In this document: positions 55,477-64,000 of the stretch, one piece after another | Position numbering within the stretch: the first letter of the stretch is position 1 | Layout: each line of letters opens with the position of its first letter | NCBI GenBank assembly: GCA_018240285.1 | Contig: JAFEGA010000004.1 | Span: forward strand, 134,992 to 198,991 | From: Pseudomonadota bacterium | GTDB taxonomy: Bacteria; Pseudomonadota; Gammaproteobacteria; Burkholderiales; Nitrosomonadaceae | Reading direction: 5' to 3' | DNA: 64,000 bases | The notes under the pieces: generated by a model | Databases searched by the model: none | What the model saw: only the letters and a program-made list of their open reading frames with translations | What the model was told of the DNA's origin: nothing | Made by a program: the position numbers and the translations under genes

Positions 55477-58400
55477 ATGTTTGAACGCATTTTGAAAACA
55501 TCGATATACCAGCACGGGCTGGTGTTGCTGGCGGTGCTGGCAATGGCCGCGTTCGGCATGTACAACTACCTGAAACTACCGATCGATGCGGTTCCGGATA
55601 TCACCAACGTGCAGGTGCAAATCAATACCACAGCACCCGGTTATTCGCCGCTGGAAGCGGAGCAACGCATCACCTTTCCGATCGAAATGGCGATGTCCGG
55701 CCTGCCCGATCTCGAATATACCCGCTCCCTGTCGCGCTACGGCCTGTCGCAAGTCACGGTGATTTTTAAGGACGGCACTGATATTTACCAGGTGCGGCAA
55801 CTGGTCAGCCAGCGCATTCAGGAAGTCAGAAGCCGCTTGCCGGCTGGAATTGTACCGACGATGGGGCCGATTTCTACCGGATTGGGCGAAATCTTCATGT
55901 GGACGGTTGATGCCGATCCCGCAGCGCGCAAACCGGATGGCACGCTGTATACGTCGATGGATTTGCGCGAGTTGCAGGACTGGGTCATCAAACCGCGCAT
56001 GCGCATGGTGAAAGGCGTTACGGAGGTGAACTCGGTCGGCGGTTACGTCAAGCAATTTCATGTCGCACCCTATCCGGAAAAGCTGCTGTCTTTCGGCTTG
56101 ACGCTGCAAGATCTCGTGGTTGCGCTGGAGCGCAACAATCTGAACGTCGGTGCGGGTTATATCGAAAAAAGCGGAGAGCAATACCTGGTCAGGGTACCCG
56201 GGCAGGTGGCCGATCTGACCGAAATCGGCGATATTCTGCTGGGCAGTAGCCAGGGTGTGCCGATACGCGTCAAGAACGTTGCCGACGTGCTGATCGGCAA
56301 GGAGTTGCGCACCGGCGCCGCGACGCAGAACGGCCACGAGGTGGTGCTGGGCACGGCGCATATGCTGATCGGGGAAAACAGCCGTACCGTTTCGCAAGCG
56401 GCAGCGGAAAAACTGGCCGAGATCAACCGCAGCCTGCCCGCCGGTGTCACGGCGACAGCTGTTTATAACCGCACCACGCTGGTCGACAAAACCATCCACA
56501 CTGTCTCCAATAACCTGATGGAAGGTGCCGCGCTGGTTATCGTGGTGTTGTTCGTATCACTCGGCAATCTGCGCGCCGCGCTGATCACTGCGCTGATCAT
56601 CCCGCTGTCGATGCTGTTCACCATCAGTGGCATGGTGGCCAGCAATGTCAGCGCCAATCTGCTGAGTCTGGGCGCGCTCGATTTCGGCATCATCGTCGAT
56701 GGCGCGGTCATCATTGTTGAAAATTGCATTCGCAGGCTTTCCTTGGAACAGGAGAAACGAGGGCGGTTATTGTCCGCTGATGAACGCTTCGCGATCGTGT
56801 TCGATGCCTCCAAGGAAGTGCGGCAAGCGTTGCTATTTGGGCAAATCATCATCATGGTGGTTTATTTGCCGGTGTTTGCGCTGTCTGGTGTGGAAGGCAA
56901 GATGTTCCATCCGATGGCGTACACGGTTTTGCTGGCGCTGCTGGGAGCGGTATTTTTGTCGGTGACGTTCGTTCCGGCGGCGGTGGCCATGTTTTTGTCC
57001 GGCAAAATGATGGAAAAAGAAGGTGCCGCAGTGCAATGGGCGAAAAATATTTACGCTCCTGCACTCGATATGGCGATGAATAACAAGGGGCTGACGGTAA
57101 CCGTCGCCACCGTCATCGTGATCCTTTCCCTGCTGCTGACCACGCGCATGGGCAGCGAATTCATTCCTAGTCTCGACGAGGAAGACATCGCGCTGCACGC
57201 CATCCGTATCCCCGGTACCAGCCTCAGCACGGCGATTGAGATGCAGAATGAAGTGGAAGAAACGATCAAGAAATTTTCCGAGGTGAGCCGGGTATTTTCC
57301 AAAATCGGTACGGCGGAAATTGCAACCGATCCGATGCCGCCGAGTGTTGCGGATATTTTCATCATTATCAAACCGCAATCCGAATGGTCCGGGAAGTATC
57401 GCAATAAAGAGGAATTGATCGCGGCGATGGAGCAGACGGTGCGCAAAGTGCCGGGCAACAATTACGAATTCACGCAACCGATCCAGATGCGCTTCAACGA
57501 ATTGTTATCCGGCGTGCGCGCGGATGTTGCGGTCAAAGTGTTCGGCGACGATCTCGACGTCATGCTTAATCTCGCCGAGCGCATCGAAAAGATCGTCAAG
57601 GCCGTGCCTGGCGCGGCGGATGTGCGCATCGAACAAATCACCGGCCTGCCGGTATTATCCGTGCAAATGAACCGGGAAAAAATGGCGCGTTACGGTCTCA
57701 ACGGCAGCGATGTGCAAGACGCCATCAATATCGCAATCGGCGGCCGAACGGCCGGTTTGATTTTCGAAGGCGACCGCCGTTTCGAGCTGCAAGTGCGGCT
57801 GCCGGAACACCTGCGCGGCGATATCGAAACGCTCAAACGCCTGCCGATCAAACTTCCTGTCCTCAATCCGGCGGGTGCGCCGAATGCGCCGGCGGTGCCT
57901 TTGCCAATCTATGTAGCGCTGGGCGAAGTGGCCGACTTGCATATTGCCAAAGGCCCGAATCAGGTCAGCCGCGAAAACGGCAAGCGCCGCGTCGTCATCA
58001 CTGCAAACGTGCGCGGCCGCGATATCGGGTCGTTCGTCATGGAAGCGGAGGAACATATCGCCAAGCAGGTCAAAATGCCCGCCGGTTATTGGTTGTCGTG
58101 GGGCGGGCAATTCGAGCAATTGATCATGGCGGCGCAACGCTTAGAGATTGTCATTCCGATTGCGCTCGGGCTGGTGTTTTTTCTGTTGTACACCATGCTC
58201 GGCAGTTTTCGCGACAGTTTGCTGGTGTTCAGTGCGGTGCCGTTGGCGATTACCGGCGGTATTGTGGCGTTGTGGCTGCGCGATATTCCGCTATCGATTT
58301 CCGCCGGGGTCGGCTTTATCGCCATGTCCGGCGTGGCGGTGCTGGATGGTCTGGTGTTGCTGTCGTTCATTCGTGATCTGCGCGAGCAGGGATTGAAACT

Positions 58401-58635
58401 CGACGACGCCATCCGTACCGGGTCGTTGTTGCGGCTGCGCCCGGTTCTGATCACCACCTGGGTGGAATCGCTGGGTTTCCTGCCGATGGCGCTCAGCACC
58501 AGTACCGGCGCCGAAGTGCAGCGTACGCTGGCGACGGTGATGATCGGCAGCACGCTGTCGCAGTCGTTGCTGTCGTTACTGGTGGTACCGGTGCTGTATC
58601 AGCTGGTGCATAGAAAGGGTGCAACCGATAAGTGA
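55477..58635 (+). CDS. czcA: CzcA-like heavy-metal RND pump
   Basis: The 1052-residue RND transporter of the heavy-metal-efflux (HME) class drives proton-coupled export of divalent metals. Start motif LKLPIDAVPDITNVQVQINT is typical; helix 4 has the HME signature LDFGIIVDGAVIIVENCIRR near residue 400. The R-x-S / G-x-S porter regions (GPISTGLGEIFMWTVDA, QPIQMRFNELLSGVRADVAV) and the late helix block GVGFIAMSGVAVLDGLVLLS are present. The exact ion (Zn, Co, Cd or Ni) cannot be read off. AAGGAAA lies before ATG. It ends the operon. Confidence 0.95.
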   Translation: MFERILKTSIYQHGLVLLAVLAMAAFGMYNYLKLPIDAVPDITNVQVQINTTAPGYSPLEAEQRITFPIEMAMSGLPDLEYTRSLSRYGLSQVTVIFKDGTDIYQVRQLVSQRIQEVRSRLPAGIVPTMGPISTGLGEIFMWTVDADPAARKPDGTLYTSMDLRELQDWVIKPRMRMVKGVTEVNSVGGYVKQFHVAPYPEKLLSFGLTLQDLVVALERNNLNVGAGYIEKSGEQYLVRVPGQVADLTEIGDILLGSSQGVPIRVKNVADVLIGKELRTGAATQNGHEVVLGTAHMLIGENSRTVSQAAAEKLAEINRSLPAGVTATAVYNRTTLVDKTIHTVSNNLMEGAALVIVVLFVSLGNLRAALITALIIPLSMLFTISGMVASNVSANLLSLGALDFGIIVDGAVIIVENCIRRLSLEQEKRGRLLSADERFAIVFDASKEVRQALLFGQIIIMVVYLPVFALSGVEGKMFHPMAYTVLLALLGAVFLSVTFVPAAVAMFLSGKMMEKEGAAVQWAKNIYAPALDMAMNNKGLTVTVATVIVILSLLLTTRMGSEFIPSLDEEDIALHAIRIPGTSLSTAIEMQNEVEETIKKFSEVSRVFSKIGTAEIATDPMPPSVADIFIIIKPQSEWSGKYRNKEELIAAMEQTVRKVPGNNYEFTQPIQMRFNELLSGVRADVAVKVFGDDLDVMLNLAERIEKIVKAVPGAADVRIEQITGLPVLSVQMNREKMARYGLNGSDVQDAINIAIGGRTAGLIFEGDRRFELQVRLPEHLRGDIETLKRLPIKLPVLNPAGAPNAPAVPLPIYVALGEVADLHIAKGPNQVSRENGKRRVVITANVRGRDIGSFVMEAEEHIAKQVKMPAGYWLSWGGQFEQLIMAAQRLEIVIPIALGLVFFLLYTMLGSFRDSLLVFSAVPLAITGGIVALWLRDIPLSISAGVGFIAMSGVAVLDGLVLLSFIRDLREQGLKLDDAIRTGSLLRLRPVLITTWVESLGFLPMALSTSTGAEVQRTLATVMIGSTLSQSLLSLLVVPVLYQLVHRKGATDK

Positions 58636-58992
58636 CCTTCAAGAGAGGTTTTGCTCTGAAAAAGATAGCGAGCGACAGTCAGGCAAGGTGAAATCAGATG
58701 CGATATGCTCATTTTTTATTGAAAAATTGCACTTTTTCGCTTGATTCAATTTTGCTTGACTGTCGCCGGTTGCTTTTGAGGAGCTTCCTTATCTTCATTG
58801 CGCGATTTGGAATTACCGGTGACTTTCAACAATTGCCTTAAATTATTTGAAAAGCGATGCCGCTAATAAATTTATAGACAAATGTAAATTTATTGTGAAT
58901 AATATGTGAACATTTTGTGAAGTTTTTTGAGTTTTGGCTTTAAAAAACAATTGTAAAATTATTTCAAGTAATTATTGCTAAAGGGAGTTTTT
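58636..58992. other. intergenic region with a 95-nt inverted-repeat structure
   Basis: After czcA, 58672-58696 (GCGACAGTCAGGCAAGGTGA and following bases) is an imperfect inverse of 58741-58766 (ending TTTTGCTTGACTGTCGC), and a second, AT-rich hairpin lies inside. The whole 58672-58766 span could fold into one long stem. It is too structured for a simple promoter and may be the czc terminator, a REP-like repeat or a structured RNA. No other gene is visible; an AT-rich promoter region for the small membrane protein lies at the right end. Confidence 0.5.
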
Positions 58993-59181
58993 ATGAAAAA
59001 CAACCAAGTTCTGATTTTTTCCGCAGTGATTTTTGGTATTGCTTTCTATAACATCGCATTGTCATTTGAACTACCCGAATCCATGGTGGGTTGGGTGTTA
59101 TCCGACATTATTCTTGTTTTTTATTTGAGCTATCTCTTGGATACTTTTATTCGTGGTTCTATAAAAACAAGGATGCAGTAA
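58993..59181 (+). CDS. small two-helix membrane protein
   Basis: The 62-residue protein is read from ATG 58993 (MKNNQVLIFSAVIFGI), with AAGGGAG upstream; a second start 18 bp earlier would lie on top of that site. It has two hydrophobic segments (VLIFSAVIFGIAFYNIAL and MVGWVLSDIILVFYLSYLL) and a basic tail (GSIKTRMQ). No family recognised. Confidence 0.65.
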   Translation: MKNNQVLIFSAVIFGIAFYNIALSFELPESMVGWVLSDIILVFYLSYLLDTFIRGSIKTRMQ

Positions 59182-59534
59182 TTTACGCTGACCTCGCTGC
59201 TTTTTAGGGCTGCGGATGATCAGGTTTAAGTTTGGAAATATAATACTCAGATAGAACGAATGTTTCTTCCAGAGCGATTGGATGTTGCAGATTATTCGGA
59301 AATTAAGTTCTTGCAAAAACTCGAAAAACGCGGATGGTAAGCCGACGATGCAACAACGATGTAATTCCGCGAGACTGCTCGGTTCTATTGAGAAATGATT
59401 GATATCGTTTGACTTCTCATTGCACAGCGATGCTATGCAATGAGAAAAAGTGAAAAAAACCTAACACTTCATCAATGCTCTCCTGTATCAGCGTAAGTCT
59501 GCAGATATGTTCAGCGAGATCAGATGAATTCTTG
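59182..59534. other. intergenic region, hairpin at 59414-59446
   Basis: An 11-bp perfect stem (TTCTCATTGCA / TGCAATGAGAA, 59414-59424 and 59436-59446) is visible in this 353-bp gap between the small membrane protein and the PEP-CTERM gene that ends at 59535. No gene is evident. Confidence 0.4.
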
Positions 59535-60257
59535 CTATTTTCTGCGGCGTATGCTGAATCCCACTAAACCCAAGCCTGCAAGTAGCATCGCGTAGGTTTC
59601 CGGTTCAGGAACTGCCGAAACAGTCATTGAGCTGATATAAAATTGGTCAGCATGAATGCCACCGTATTTAAAGTAAAAATCTTGACCGGTGTGACTCAAA
59701 GCGAATTGACCGACATCTTTTGGCAGCAAACCGGTAGTCCAGGTGGAATTGTCGAAACTGTATTGGAAAGTCGCATTAGAAATCCAACTTGTTGTATTGT
59801 GCCCTTCCGCGCGAAAACCGACCGAAGATAGCGCTACTGTCTGATCGAAATGCAACCAGATTTTTTCTTTTAACGTAATGTTATCGTCGCTGGTATCAGT
59901 CTTCAGGTGGTAAACACCCAAGCCGGCACCGATGGCATCTTTCCCGGAGAGCTTTCCGTTGTAGCCATTTTCATGATCTTGAACAACCGCTGCGCCTGAA
60001 CCGAAAGCGCCGCTATCGTATGAGCCTTGCGCATGTACAGTAAGACCGCCATTGGTGAAAGTGAGATCGCCGCTGAGTGATGATGCAATATTAGAGCTGC
60101 ACAGGTCGCCGCCGCTGCAAGCAACACCATCCGTTGGCAAGAATCCGCTATTGACGGAGCCGCTGTACTTAAGGTTCGCGAAATCGAAAACCACGGGTGC
60201 CGCCGCAACAGGTCCGCTTGCCAAAGCAAGGAATGTTAAAATAGATAAAGAACGCAT
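59535..60257 (-). CDS. PEP-CTERM sorting-domain exported protein
   Basis: Starting at ATG 60257 (MRSLSILTFLALASGPVAAA), with TTAGGAGTAC upstream, the 240-residue product has a signal peptide and ends VPEPETYAMLLAGLGL, a hydrophobic helix and SIRRRK: a PEP-CTERM tail for exosortase processing. The body (GVYHLKTDTSDDNITLKEKI, ALSSVGFRAEGHNTTSWISN) looks like a beta-sandwich ligand- or carbohydrate-binding domain. The tail is nearly identical to that of the protein at 2095-2988, but the bodies are not obviously alike. The function is unknown. Confidence 0.88.
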   Translation of the reverse strand: MRSLSILTFLALASGPVAAAPVVFDFANLKYSGSVNSGFLPTDGVACSGGDLCSSNIASSLSGDLTFTNGGLTVHAQGSYDSGAFGSGAAVVQDHENGYNGKLSGKDAIGAGLGVYHLKTDTSDDNITLKEKIWLHFDQTVALSSVGFRAEGHNTTSWISNATFQYSFDNSTWTTGLLPKDVGQFALSHTGQDFYFKYGGIHADQFYISSMTVSAVPEPETYAMLLAGLGLVGFSIRRRK

Positions 60258-60342
60258 TTTAAAAGTACTCCTAAAAATTTTATTACAAAACAATAAAGCT
60301 TGAGTTATTGGTTTAGCTAATTCAATTTTGCTTATTTAAGTC

Positions 60343-60480
60343 TCAAGCAATTTTTCCCAAATTTGTTGTTTCAACTTTCTCTATTCTCCAGAAAAAAATA
60401 GAGATAAGATGAATACTTACAATAATTCCTACAATACCAAAAATGGCAATGTTAAAAAATAGAACGATATGCCTAATTTT
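60343..60480 (-). other. short membrane-like open frame without a start codon
   Basis: Between stops on the minus strand is a 45-codon frame (KIRHIVLFFNIAIFGIVGII ... SIFFWRIEKVETTNLGKIA) that looks like one transmembrane helix with a charged tail. No ATG, GTG or TTG is placed to start it, so it may be a decayed small gene. It lies upstream of the PEP-CTERM gene; the rest of 60258-60630 shows only a 14-bp inverted repeat. Confidence 0.25.
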
Positions 60481-60630
60481 TTAGTGTTATTGTCCTTAGG
60501 AGTACTTTTTATTATCCTCCAATAGTCTTACATTGCTAACAAAATTCATATCCTCTAAAGAGGTACCATAATCAACAACCCGATTTTTTCCTGATCGCGG
60601 ATATCTTGTGAGCACTTTCTTTTACGATGA

Positions 60631-62835
60631 TTAATCACGCCGCCGGGAAATCCGCCAGCAATAGTGAATCCTGGCGTCGCGCTTGAAATCCTCGGGGATC
60701 ATTTGGTTGCTGATGTCTTCGGTGACCAAACCGCTCAATGCCTCTGTATCCATTTTGAAGCGGCGGAAGTTGGTCGAGAAATACAAAATACCGCCCGGCG
60801 CCAGCAAAGCGGCGGCGTTGCGGATCAGTTGCACGTGGTCTTTCTGGATGTCGAAGGCTTCATCCATTTTCTTGGAATTGGAAAAGGTGGGCGGATCGAG
60901 GAAGATGAGATCGAATTGCGTTTTCCGTTTTGCAGCGGCTTGCGCGGCCAACCATTCCAGACAATTGGCGCGCACCAGTTGATGATCACCGCCGATGCCG
61001 TTGAGGACGAAATTCCGCCACGCCCAGTCCAGATACGTGTTCGACATATCCACCGTGACGCTCGAAAGCGCACCGCCGACCGCGGCATGCACCGTGGCGC
61101 TGCCGGTGTAGGCGAACAAATTCAAAAAGCGTTTGCCCTTGGCTTGCTGTTGGATCAGCAGACGCATTGGCCGGTGATCGAGAAACAGGCCGGTGTCGAG
61201 ATAATCCTCGAAATTCACCCAGAACTTGCAGCCGCTTTCTTCCACGACATGAAAGTGGCGCGAATCGCCCAATTTTTCGTACTGATCGGTGCTTTTCTGC
61301 TTGCGGCGTATTTTTAAAAATACTTGTTCAGGAGGAATTTCCAGCACTTGGGGTATTTCCGCCATGATTCCGGCCAGCCGCTGATTCGCTTTGACGGGAT
61401 CGACCGTTTTCGGCGATTCGTATTCCTGTACGTTGACCCAGGTCTGCTCGCCCTGATAAACATCGATTGCCACCGCGTACTCCGGCAGATCGGCGTCGTA
61501 CAGCCGGTAACAATGAATGTGATTCTGTTTCGCCCACTTGGTCAGTTTTTTCAGATTTTTGCGCAAGCGGTTGGCGAACATCTCCGCTTGACTGTCAATT
61601 TGCCCGGATTGTGCGCGGCGGCTGATGACTTCGATGCGTTCCTGCTGCGATTGGGTTTTTGGTTCAAAGAAAGCTTTTTCTTCGATGGCGAAGCGCAACA
61701 GCTTGCATTCCAGCGCGCCATTGAACAGCGTGATGGGTTTTTGCGACCGTATGCCCAGTTTAAAACCCAATTCCGGATTGCCGATGATCATCGCCGCTTG
61801 CCAGCCGGTAAAGCGCTGTTTCAAAACTTCGCCGAAGCGGCGGTAGAGCGCGGCCGCTTGTTCTTCATCGCCGAGCCGCTCGCCGTAGGGCGGGTTGCAG
61901 ACGATCAGCCCTTTCGGCCAGCTTTCCGCTGCGGCAGCGTCGGCGATGTCGCGTTTTTCGATGTGAATTTTGCCTGCCAATCCGGCGTTCTCGATGTGCT
62001 GCAACGCGGCGGCGACGGTGCGCCGGTCTTGGTCGAATCCGGCGATGACCGGCAATTTACCCAGACCAATTTCGCGGCGTTGCTGCGCATCGTGCCAGAT
62101 GCTGCGCCATAGTGCGGGGTCGTGCTGCTTCCAGCCGAGAAACCCGAAATAATCGCGCTGCAATCCCGGCGCGATGTCTGCGGCGATCAACGCGCCCTCC
62201 ACCAGCAGCGTGCCGGAACCGCACATTGGATCGAGCAACGAACCGCCTTGCTGGGCGATTTCCGGCCAACTGGCGCGCAGCAGAATCGCCGCCGCCAGAT
62301 TTTCCTTGATCGGCGCGGCGATGCTGACTTCGCGGTAGCCGCGCTTATGCGAACTCTCTCCGGATAAATCTAGGCTCAGCTGCGCCGTGTCGTTGTGCAG
62401 ATAAACATTGACACGGATGTCGGGGTATTCGGTATCGACATTGGGGCGGCTGCCGAACTTGGCGCGCATTTGGTCGACAATGGCGTCTTTCACTTTGAGC
62501 GCGCCGAAATGCGTGTTGTTGATCGCCGGATTATTCTTGCTGCTGAACGACACCGCCAAGCTGTCATCGGCGTTCAAATGTGCAGACCAGTCGATGCGCT
62601 GCACGCCATCGTAAAGATCCTGCTGCGATTTCACCTCGAAGCTGCCGAGCAGCAACAGCACGCGGCTCGCGGTGCGCAACCATAAACAAGCTTGATACGC
62701 CAGCGCCAGATCGCCTTGAAATGCCACTCCGGCGAGTTTCTGTTGCACGTTTTTACCGCCGAGTGCCTGGATTTCATTGGCGAGTATGCCTTCCATCGCT
62801 TTCGGCGTGGTGGCGAAGAGTTGGTATTGCGTCAT
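60631..62835 (-). CDS. rlmL: 23S rRNA methyltransferase RlmKL
   Basis: This 734-residue bifunctional enzyme makes m2G2445 and m7G2069 in 23S rRNA. The N-terminal THUMP domain (IRVNVYLHNDTAQLSLDLSG) and RlmL half hold SWPEIAQQGGSLLDPMCGSG and the catalytic NPPYGERL near residue 316. The RlmK half holds FLNLFAYTGSATVHAAVGGA near residue 590 and LDPPTFSNSKKMDEAFDIQK near residue 665. Both catalytic NPPY/DPPT motifs are intact. Start MTQYQLFATTPKAMEG. No operon partners are obvious. Confidence 0.96.
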   Translation of the reverse strand: MTQYQLFATTPKAMEGILANEIQALGGKNVQQKLAGVAFQGDLALAYQACLWLRTASRVLLLLGSFEVKSQQDLYDGVQRIDWSAHLNADDSLAVSFSSKNNPAINNTHFGALKVKDAIVDQMRAKFGSRPNVDTEYPDIRVNVYLHNDTAQLSLDLSGESSHKRGYREVSIAAPIKENLAAAILLRASWPEIAQQGGSLLDPMCGSGTLLVEGALIAADIAPGLQRDYFGFLGWKQHDPALWRSIWHDAQQRREIGLGKLPVIAGFDQDRRTVAAALQHIENAGLAGKIHIEKRDIADAAAAESWPKGLIVCNPPYGERLGDEEQAAALYRRFGEVLKQRFTGWQAAMIIGNPELGFKLGIRSQKPITLFNGALECKLLRFAIEEKAFFEPKTQSQQERIEVISRRAQSGQIDSQAEMFANRLRKNLKKLTKWAKQNHIHCYRLYDADLPEYAVAIDVYQGEQTWVNVQEYESPKTVDPVKANQRLAGIMAEIPQVLEIPPEQVFLKIRRKQKSTDQYEKLGDSRHFHVVEESGCKFWVNFEDYLDTGLFLDHRPMRLLIQQQAKGKRFLNLFAYTGSATVHAAVGGALSSVTVDMSNTYLDWAWRNFVLNGIGGDHQLVRANCLEWLAAQAAAKRKTQFDLIFLDPPTFSNSKKMDEAFDIQKDHVQLIRNAAALLAPGGILYFSTNFRRFKMDTEALSGLVTEDISNQMIPEDFKRDARIHYCWRISRRRD

Positions 62836-62914
62836 GATTCACGGTGTGTGCGGAATAACCGCGTAGGATACTTGAATGTGCCGTCAGCGCGCTGGCTTTT
62901 TTGAATCGGGTGGT

Positions 62915-63127
62915 TCAGAGTGTTACGGTGACTTGCTCCCGGGCAAATTCCACCACTTGGCCGTTGCGAATTTTGCAGGTTTTGCGCAGCTCAACCTGAC
63001 CATCCACTTTGACCTTGCCCTTAGCGATCACGATCTTGGCTTCGCCACCGCTCCCGCACAGGCCGGTGATCTTCAGCAGATCATTCAATGCAATCGTGTC
63101 GTGCCCTTTAAGACTGAATTCACTCAT
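62915..63127 (-). CDS. S4-domain RNA-binding protein (YbcJ-like)
   Basis: The 70-residue protein is a single S4 domain: [20 protein letters not shown], then [20 protein letters not shown] and IRNGQVVEF. Small free-standing S4 proteins of this type (YbcJ/YaaA-like) bind RNA and are poorly characterised. Its ATG (63127) lies inside the last codons of the VF530 gene (8-bp overlap), so the pair is translationally coupled. Confidence 0.88.
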   Translation of the reverse strand: MSEFSLKGHDTIALNDLLKITGLCGSGGEAKIVIAKGKVKVDGQVELRKTCKIRNGQVVEFAREQVTVTL

Positions 63128-63371
63128 GACTGCCTTGTTTCAATTGGATGTAGAGGGCTTCGACTTTCTCTCTGGCCCACGGCGTTTTACGCAGAAATTT
63201 CAAGCTGGACTTGATGCTGGGATCTTGCTTGAAGCAATTGATATCGATCTTTTGGGCCAGTCCATCCCAGCCATAGCGCGTATGCAGCTCGGTCAGCAGT
63301 GCTTCCAGGGTAACGCCTTGTAAAGGGGTATTGGTTTGCGGGTGTTTGTGGCTTTCAGGGGCGGGCATCAT
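63120..63371 (-). CDS. VF530-family DNA-binding protein (DUF2132)
   Basis: The 83-residue protein matches VF530/DUF2132: [20 protein letters not shown], then [20 protein letters not shown] and [12 protein letters not shown]. Vibrio VF530 has a SAP-like fold and binds DNA. The first ~14 residues ([12 protein letters not shown]) are unstructured. It overlaps the S4 gene. Confidence 0.88.
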   Translation of the reverse strand: MMPAPESHKHPQTNTPLQGVTLEALLTELHTRYGWDGLAQKIDINCFKQDPSIKSSLKFLRKTPWAREKVEALYIQLKQGSHE

Positions 63372-63506
63372 TGCAAAGGGGAATTGTTAACCGGGTTGTA
63401 TTATACGGGCTGCATCCGTTTGAACACGAGGCATTTAAAATCTTGCCAGATATTTTTCATACCCAGCGTGCAACCTGTGGATTGAGCGGTTTAACAATTC
63501 ATGCAC

Positions 63507-64000
63507 TTAGGGAGCATTTCTTTGTGACGGGTCTTTTTTAAAAGCAGGCGCCAGCTTGTGCGGGTCGATAGCAGCTCGCTGATTTTGCGCGGCGGATGCC
63601 CACCAGGTGAGCTGCGCGAAGGATCGGGCGAAATAGCTCCCCCATCTTTCCGCGTCGGCAGACGTGAGAAAAGTTCCGTCTTCAGCGAACACTTCATGCG
63701 CCTTGGGAACATGGATCATCGCCGAAACCGGCAAGCAACCCAATTCCGACAGAAAAGACCGCATCCCCACCGCCGCCCTGACACCGCCCCATTGCCCCGC
63801 CGAATAAGTGACAATCGCGCTGGGTTTGTACGAAAACAGCGAACTGCCGAAGTGATTGAGCAAATGCGCCAGAGCCGGACTGAGCGAATGATTGTATTCC
63901 GGACTGACCATGACATAACCATCGGCGGCTGCGATCTTATCTGCCAAGGCTTGGAGCTGAGCGGGTGCTTTACCCTGCGCGTAAGCAAAGTGCGGTTTGA
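63507..64000 (-). CDS. NADPH-dependent FMN reductase, truncated by window edge
   Basis: The minus-strand frame from the right edge (…FAYAQGKAPAQLQALADKI) to TAA at 63507 encodes the C-terminal ~164 residues of an NADPH-dependent FMN reductase / flavodoxin-like oxidoreductase. Typical blocks are AADGYVMVSPEYNHSLSPAL, SYKPSAIVTYSAGQWGGVRA and ELGCLPVSAMIHVPKA. These reduce FMN, chromate or quinones using NAD(P)H. The N-terminus with the FMN phosphate loop lies outside the window. Confidence 0.85.
   Translation of the reverse strand, partial: KPHFAYAQGKAPAQLQALADKIAAADGYVMVSPEYNHSLSPALAHLLNHFGSSLFSYKPSAIVTYSAGQWGGVRAAVGMRSFLSELGCLPVSAMIHVPKAHEVFAEDGTFLTSADAERWGSYFARSFAQLTWWASAAQNQRAAIDPHKLAPAFKKDPSQRNAP

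Noticed and set aside
55576..56499. 307-codon minus-strand frame
   Set aside because: Antisense shadow of czcA.

Overview
The window looks like chromosomal DNA of a Gram-negative betaproteobacterium. A Nitrosomonas-like member of the Nitrosomonadaceae is my best guess, but it is only a guess. In favour are a Burkholderia-type trimeric porin, two PEP-CTERM proteins with almost identical sorting tails, the uvrA / MFS-ssb arrangement, the yceD-rpmF-plsX-fab cluster, a protoglobin and HypX-type hydrogenase maturation. No amo, hao or other diagnostic gene lies in the window, and I saw no tRNA, rRNA or CRISPR array.

Layout. 1-3,8 kb: a truncated ABC exporter, a TraB-family membrane protein, a PEP-CTERM exported protein and a small lipoprotein. 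4-8.1 kb: a tight hypC-hypD-hypE-hypX operon (minus strand) for assembling the NiFe(CN)2CO site of a hydrogenase whose structural genes are elsewhere. 8.2-13.1 kb: two L,D-transpeptidases flank a Lpp/OprI-like alanine-zipper lipoprotein that ends in lysine. This envelope-tethering neighbourhood is split by a decayed IS3-family (IS51-like) element that itself carries an inserted, broken IS110/IS1111-like element. 13.3-15.8 kb: a porin and two unknown genes. 15.8-21.8 kb: glycerate 2-kinase and uvrA (minus), then a YajR-like transporter and ssb (plus). 21.9-23.9 kb: an iron block with a DUF2325 protein, bacterioferritin and HemP, the last beneath a 49-bp perfect palindrome centred on a Fur box.

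24.2-27.8 kb: an unusual protein with two J-like domains, a zinc knuckle and a PilZ-like domain, followed by a persulfide-detoxification group (ETHE1/Blh-like hydrolase, BigR-like ArsR repressor, a TauE/SafE remnant and a periplasmic DUF442 phosphatase-like protein). 27.9-34 kb: a P-type ATPase, a di-haem peroxidase, a GT2 pseudogene with four in-frame stops and a protoglobin. 34.2-39.1 kb: FGGY kinase, GlpD and a glycerophosphodiesterase form a glycerol-phosphate operon, followed by an exported 11-repeat ankyrin protein. 39.3-41.4 kb: YfiH/PgeF, a ZIP transporter and a DUF4019 protein.

41.4-51.9 kb: a one-chain GT2-GtrA-ArnT-like fusion, then mltG, fabF, acpP, fabG, fabD, fabH, plsX, rpmF and yceD (minus) with maf divergent. 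This is the core fatty acid/phospholipid initiation cluster. 52-58.6 kb: a heavy-metal efflux operon czcI-like/czcC/czcB/czcA. 58.6-64 kb: intergenic DNA with strong inverted repeats, a small membrane protein, the second PEP-CTERM protein, rlmKL, an S4-domain protein, a VF530 protein and a truncated NADPH-dependent FMN reductase.

The most interesting items for follow-up are the J/J/Zn/PilZ protein, the triple glycosyltransferase fusion, the lysine-ending lipoprotein beside two L,D-transpeptidases, the 49-bp Fur palindrome, the split persulfide module and the nested insertion sequences with a long 3' non-coding segment that could carry a guide RNA.
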